A DNA stretch of 61,366 bases from Clostridia bacterium (GTDB lineage: Bacteria; Bacillota; Clostridia; Oscillospirales; Acutalibacteraceae), in assembly GCA_017473435.1 (NCBI GenBank), contig JAFULG010000072.1, forward strand, positions 1-61,366. Reading direction: 5' to 3'. A model generated the notes under the pieces. That model was not told where the DNA came from and ran no database searches. It saw only the letters and a program-made list of their open reading frames with translations. Positions 58,465 to 61,366 of the stretch are shown here, piece after piece (the first letter of the stretch is position 1; each line of letters opens with the position of its first letter). The position numbers and the translations under genes are program-made.

Positions 58465-59622
58465 ATGATTATTGGTATTCCTAAGGAGATTATGCACGGA
58501 GAAGGACGAGTATCGGCGATCCCCGAAACAGTTGCAAAGCTTAAGGCTGACGGCTTTGAGGTTTTAGTCGAAAACACAGCAGGTGAAGGCGCATTTTTCA
58601 GTGATGAAGAATATGCAGCTGCAGGCGCTACTATGATAGCAGATGTTACAGAGCTTTACGCAAAGGCTGATATTATTCTTAAGGTTAAGGAGCCTCAGTT
58701 CAACACAGCGAAGGGTGTTCACGAGGTTGATATGATGCATGCAGGTCAGTATCTTATTACATTTATTCACCCCGCATCACCTGTTAATCACGAAATGGTT
58801 AAAAATCTTGCAGCAAAGGGTGTTATTGCTCTAACACTTGACGGTGTTCCCCGTATTTCAAGAGCGCAGAATCTTGATGCTCTTACCTCAATGAGTACCT
58901 GCGCAGGCTACAAGGGTATCCTTATGGCTGCTAATGACCTTGCTAAATTTATGCCTCAGCTTTTCTGCGCAGTAGGTATGGTTAAGCCTTGTAATGCAAT
59001 GGTTATCGGTACAGGTGTTGCAGGTCTTCAGGCTCTTGCTACAGCAAAGAGACTCGGTGCAGTTACATATGCAGCAGATATCCGTCCTGCAGCAGCAGAG
59101 CAGGCAATGAGCCTTGGCGCAAAGATTGTTGATACAGGCGTTCCTGCTGAGGTTGCAGTAGGTGAGGGCGGTTACGCAAATGCACTTAGCGAAGAATGGC
59201 TCAAGATTGAAAGAGATAACCTTAAAGATACAATTAAGGATATGGACATCGTTTTCTGTTCAGCTCTTGTTCCCAGTAAGCTTGCTCCCATCATTCTCAC
59301 AGAGGAAATCGTAAAATCAATGAAGCCCGGTTCTGTTATCGTTGATATTTCTATTGACCAGGGCGGTAACTGTGCAATTACTGTTCCCGGTGAAACAGCA
59401 GTTAAGCATAAGGTTACCATCGAAGGCATTAAGAATATACCCGGTCTTCTTCCCACAAGCTCAACCTGGATGTTCTCACACAATATTTACAACCTTGTTA
59501 AGTACCTCGAAAAAGATGGTACCATCGCCCTTGATATGAACGATGAAATCGTAAAGGGCATTATGACCACAATCGACGGTAAGATTGTTCATAAGGGTGC
59601 TCTTGAAGCAATGGGTGCATAA
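58465..59622 (+). CDS. pntAA: NAD(P) transhydrogenase, subunit alpha part 1 (NAD-binding domain I)
   Basis: 385 residues. IGIPKEIMHGEGRVSAIPETV and the NAD motif IGTGVAGLQALATAKRLGA are shared with alanine dehydrogenase, but SALVPSKLAPIILTEEIV, DQGGNCAITVPGE and the following pntAB and pntB genes identify the transhydrogenase. It passes hydride between NAD(H) and NADP(H) at the cytoplasmic face, driven by the proton gradient. Start at 58465, nine bases after AAAGGG. Confidence 0.94.
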   Translation: MIIGIPKEIMHGEGRVSAIPETVAKLKADGFEVLVENTAGEGAFFSDEEYAAAGATMIADVTELYAKADIILKVKEPQFNTAKGVHEVDMMHAGQYLITFIHPASPVNHEMVKNLAAKGVIALTLDGVPRISRAQNLDALTSMSTCAGYKGILMAANDLAKFMPQLFCAVGMVKPCNAMVIGTGVAGLQALATAKRLGAVTYAADIRPAAAEQAMSLGAKIVDTGVPAEVAVGEGGYANALSEEWLKIERDNLKDTIKDMDIVFCSALVPSKLAPIILTEEIVKSMKPGSVIVDISIDQGGNCAITVPGETAVKHKVTIEGIKNIPGLLPTSSTWMFSHNIYNLVKYLEKDGTIALDMNDEIVKGIMTTIDGKIVHKGALEAMGA

Positions 59623-59658
59623 GCTTTTTATGATGCGATAAGTAAATTTATAAAGGTG

Positions 59659-59699
59659 CCGGTAATCTGCCGTTACATATATCGGCTGTGATTATCGGC
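59659..59699. promoter_or_regulatory. Inverted repeat between pntAA and pntAB
   Basis: GCCGGTAATC and GATTATCGGC (one G-U) enclose 21 bases that contain TGCCGTTACA and ATCGGCTGTG. No T-run; possibly an mRNA stability or expression-ratio element. Confidence 0.45.
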
Positions 59700-59727
59700 A
59701 TTCCTCTTATTGAAAGGAGAATTTTCA

Positions 59728-60030
59728 ATGCCCGGATGGTTATTGATTCTTATTTTTGTTGTGGCCGCAATAGTAGGCTACTTCATAATTAACAAGGTGC
59801 CCACTCTTCTTCATACTCCTCTTATGTCAGGTATGAATGCACTGTCAGGTATTACTGTTCTCGGTGCCCTCACGGTCCTTGCGGTAGCACTCAAAGAAGA
59901 AGCTCCTGTTGTTAGTGTAATTATAGGCATAGCGGCTATTGCCTTTGCTATGATTAATGTTGCAGGCGGTTTTGCTGTTACAGGCAGAATGCTTAAAATG
60001 TTCAAAAAGAAGGGGGAAGATAAGAAATGA
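59728..60030 (+). CDS. pntAB: NAD(P) transhydrogenase, subunit alpha part 2 (membrane)
   Basis: 100 residues, three membrane segments (about 3-20, 31-53, 60-82) forming part of the proton channel domain II. HTPLMSGMNALSGITVLGAL is conserved in the family. Start at 59728 with GAAAGGAGA upstream. Split alpha (AA plus AB) is the usual form outside enterobacteria. Its stop overlaps the pntB start (ATGA). Confidence 0.94.
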   Translation: MPGWLLILIFVVAAIVGYFIINKVPTLLHTPLMSGMNALSGITVLGALTVLAVALKEEAPVVSVIIGIAAIAFAMINVAGGFAVTGRMLKMFKKKGEDKK

Positions 60031-61366
60031 TTCCCTCAACTGTATATTATATTATCAGCGGTATTATTGTTTTAGGCGTACTTATTGGCATAAGCATGAT
60101 GAGCAAGGTAAAGGTTGCAAATGCAGGTAATACACTTTCTGCCGTATGCACTCTTTTGGCAATAGTAGTTGTTTTGTACGACAATCAGATTCTTGCAGCA
60201 TGGCAGGCTTGGCTCGGTATGGCTATCGGTGCTGTTATAGGTATAATCGGAGCCTATAAGGTTAAGATGATTCAGATGCCTCAGGCGGTTGCACTTCTCA
60301 ACGGCCTCGGCGGTCTTGCAAGTGCTTTGGTTGCAATTCTAACAATTCAGCAGGCAACTGACGATAAATTTGCAATCTATGTCGGTGCCGTTGCTCTTCT
60401 TGTTGGTTGGGTAACCTTTACAGGTTCTCTTGTTGCTGCAGGTAAGCTTCATAAGCTCCTTCCGCAAAAGCCTGTTGTATGGAAGGCACACTCACTTATT
60501 GTTGCAGTTACTCTTATTGCTACTCTTGCCGCAATAATTTTAATACCCGACTGTATCTGGCTTATTTCAATTCTTTCTGCCTTCTTCGGCGTTGCCTTTG
60601 CTATTCGTGTAGGCGGTGCAGATATGCCTATTACAATTTCACTGCTTAATTCTCTCAGCGGTGTTGCAGGCGGTATTGCAGGTATTGCTGTCGGTGACCC
60701 ATTACTTGTTGCTATCGGCGGTATAGTAGGTGCTTCGGGTCTTCTTCTTACACAGATTATGTGTAAAGCAATGAACAGAAGTCTTATCAGTATACTTTTT
60801 GGCAGTGCTCCGAAAAAGGCATCCAAGCCTAAGGTTGAGGTTACATCCGTAAAGGAAGAAGCTGTTGAAACTGAGGAAGAGGCTGAAGCTGAAATCACAG
60901 TTGAGGATATTCTTTCCGACGCTAAGAAGGTAATTATCGTACCCGGCTACGGTATGGCACTTGCACAGGCACAGTCAACGGTAAAGGCACTTTGTGATAA
61001 GCTCGAAAGCAAGGGAGCAGAGGTTAAGTTTGCAATTCATCCCGTTGCAGGCCGTATGCCCGGTCATATGAACGTACTTCTTTGCGAGGTAGATGTTCCT
61101 TACGACAAGCTCTACGAAATGGATGCAATCAACGGTGAATTCAAGGAGTGCGATGTTGCAATCATAGTCGGTGCAAACGACGTTATCAACCCTGCCGCAA
61201 ATACTGCAGAGGGTACACCGATTTACGGCATGCCCGTACTTAATGTAGCGGATGCCAAGAATGTAATCATTTGTAACTTTGATACAAAGCCCGGTTATGC
61301 AGGTGTTCCCAATCCTCTTTATGAGAGCGAAAGCACAATTATGATGCTCGGTGACGCTAAGGAAAC
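60027..61366 (+). CDS. pntB: NAD(P) transhydrogenase, subunit beta, cut by window end
   Basis: About 446 residues visible. Nine or so membrane segments (to about residue 245) complete the proton path (domain II), including RVGGADMPITISLLNSLSGV. An acidic Glu/Lys linker of about 40 residues follows, then the NADP-binding domain III with VIIVPGYGMALAQAQ, HPVAGRMPGHMNVLL and GANDVINPAA. The frame stays open to the last base, so only the end of domain III is missing. Overlap of four bases with pntAB implies coupling. Confidence 0.95.
   Translation, partial: MIPSTVYYIISGIIVLGVLIGISMMSKVKVANAGNTLSAVCTLLAIVVVLYDNQILAAWQAWLGMAIGAVIGIIGAYKVKMIQMPQAVALLNGLGGLASALVAILTIQQATDDKFAIYVGAVALLVGWVTFTGSLVAAGKLHKLLPQKPVVWKAHSLIVAVTLIATLAAIILIPDCIWLISILSAFFGVAFAIRVGGADMPITISLLNSLSGVAGGIAGIAVGDPLLVAIGGIVGASGLLLTQIMCKAMNRSLISILFGSAPKKASKPKVEVTSVKEEAVETEEEAEAEITVEDILSDAKKVIIVPGYGMALAQAQSTVKALCDKLESKGAEVKFAIHPVAGRMPGHMNVLLCEVDVPYDKLYEMDAINGEFKECDVAIIVGANDVINPAANTAEGTPIYGMPVLNVADAKNVIICNFDTKPGYAGVPNPLYESESTIMMLGDAKE

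Noticed and set aside
58465-59622. Alanine dehydrogenase, suggested by the N-terminal IGIPKEI motif and an Lrp-type neighbour
   Set aside because: Internal motifs and the directly following pntAB and pntB genes identify transhydrogenase subunit PntAA.

Overview
The window is chromosomal DNA of a low-to-moderate G+C Gram-positive anaerobe, most likely an uncultured gut member of the Clostridia (Ruminococcaceae/Oscillospirales type). This rests on the gene families (divergent coaBC/panT-coaX, DUF512 radical SAM next to der, DUF896, PadR/HAAS pair, aroE-aroK fusion, pntAA/AB/B, DivIVA-like protein), strong AGGAGG-type ribosome binding sites, and sigma-A promoters that very often carry an extended -10 (TGN before the -10 hexamer). 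No phage, plasmid or transposase gene is visible. Species assignment from sequence alone is not possible.

Layout. 1-2.6 kb: end of dnaK, then dnaJ. 2.6-5.4 kb: a small membrane protein, an esterase pseudogene with a deletion scar, an exported metallophosphoesterase. 5.4-8.4 kb: coenzyme A supply (coaBC divergent from panT-coaX). 8.4-18.3 kb: FAD oxidoreductase, GPH sugar symporter, PadR regulator with its HAAS membrane partner, metA (Glu111, acetyl type), nagB with an odd leaderless FN3 protein, an NSS transporter and a PHP phosphatase. 18.4-22.2 kb: glycolysis (pgk, tpiA, gpmI). 22.4-33 kb: a membrane-anchored 760-residue protein made of two tandem copies of an unknown domain, thiN, an ArsC/Spx-like protein with DUF896, two adjacent exported LCAT-like hydrolases with Cys in the nucleophile position, an AEC permease and a GH27 galactosidase carrying an inserted domain. 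33-44.7 kb: cca, a DivIVA-like protein, a seven-FN3 glucosaminidase, yceD-rpmF, DUF512, der, a GT2/GtrA pair and a Cys-rich exported protein.

44.8-54.2 kb is a nine-gene aromatic amino acid operon: aminotransferase, pheA, aroB, aroC, aroE-aroK fusion, aroQ, aroA, tyrA, aroG-type DAHP synthase. It covers every step from erythrose-4-phosphate plus PEP to phenylalanine and tyrosine, behind two candidate promoters separated by a duplicated 24-bp sequence.

54.5-57.7 kb is the accessory part. Four tRNA genes (Val, Asp, Gly, Cys) are followed by two cassette-like segments. Each begins with a UUCG-loop terminator and a ladder of small hairpins separated by TATATCATCA or its reverse complement, has a promoter whose -35 is donated by the last ladder hairpin, carries one or two accessory genes, and ends in a sequence resembling the T-arm and 3' end of a tRNA. 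This is my best candidate for something undescribed. The window ends in an Lrp-type regulator and the proton-translocating transhydrogenase genes pntAA, pntAB and pntB (cut off). A second cross-window theme is a Phe/Leu-rich amphipathic helix at the C-terminus of several exported proteins.
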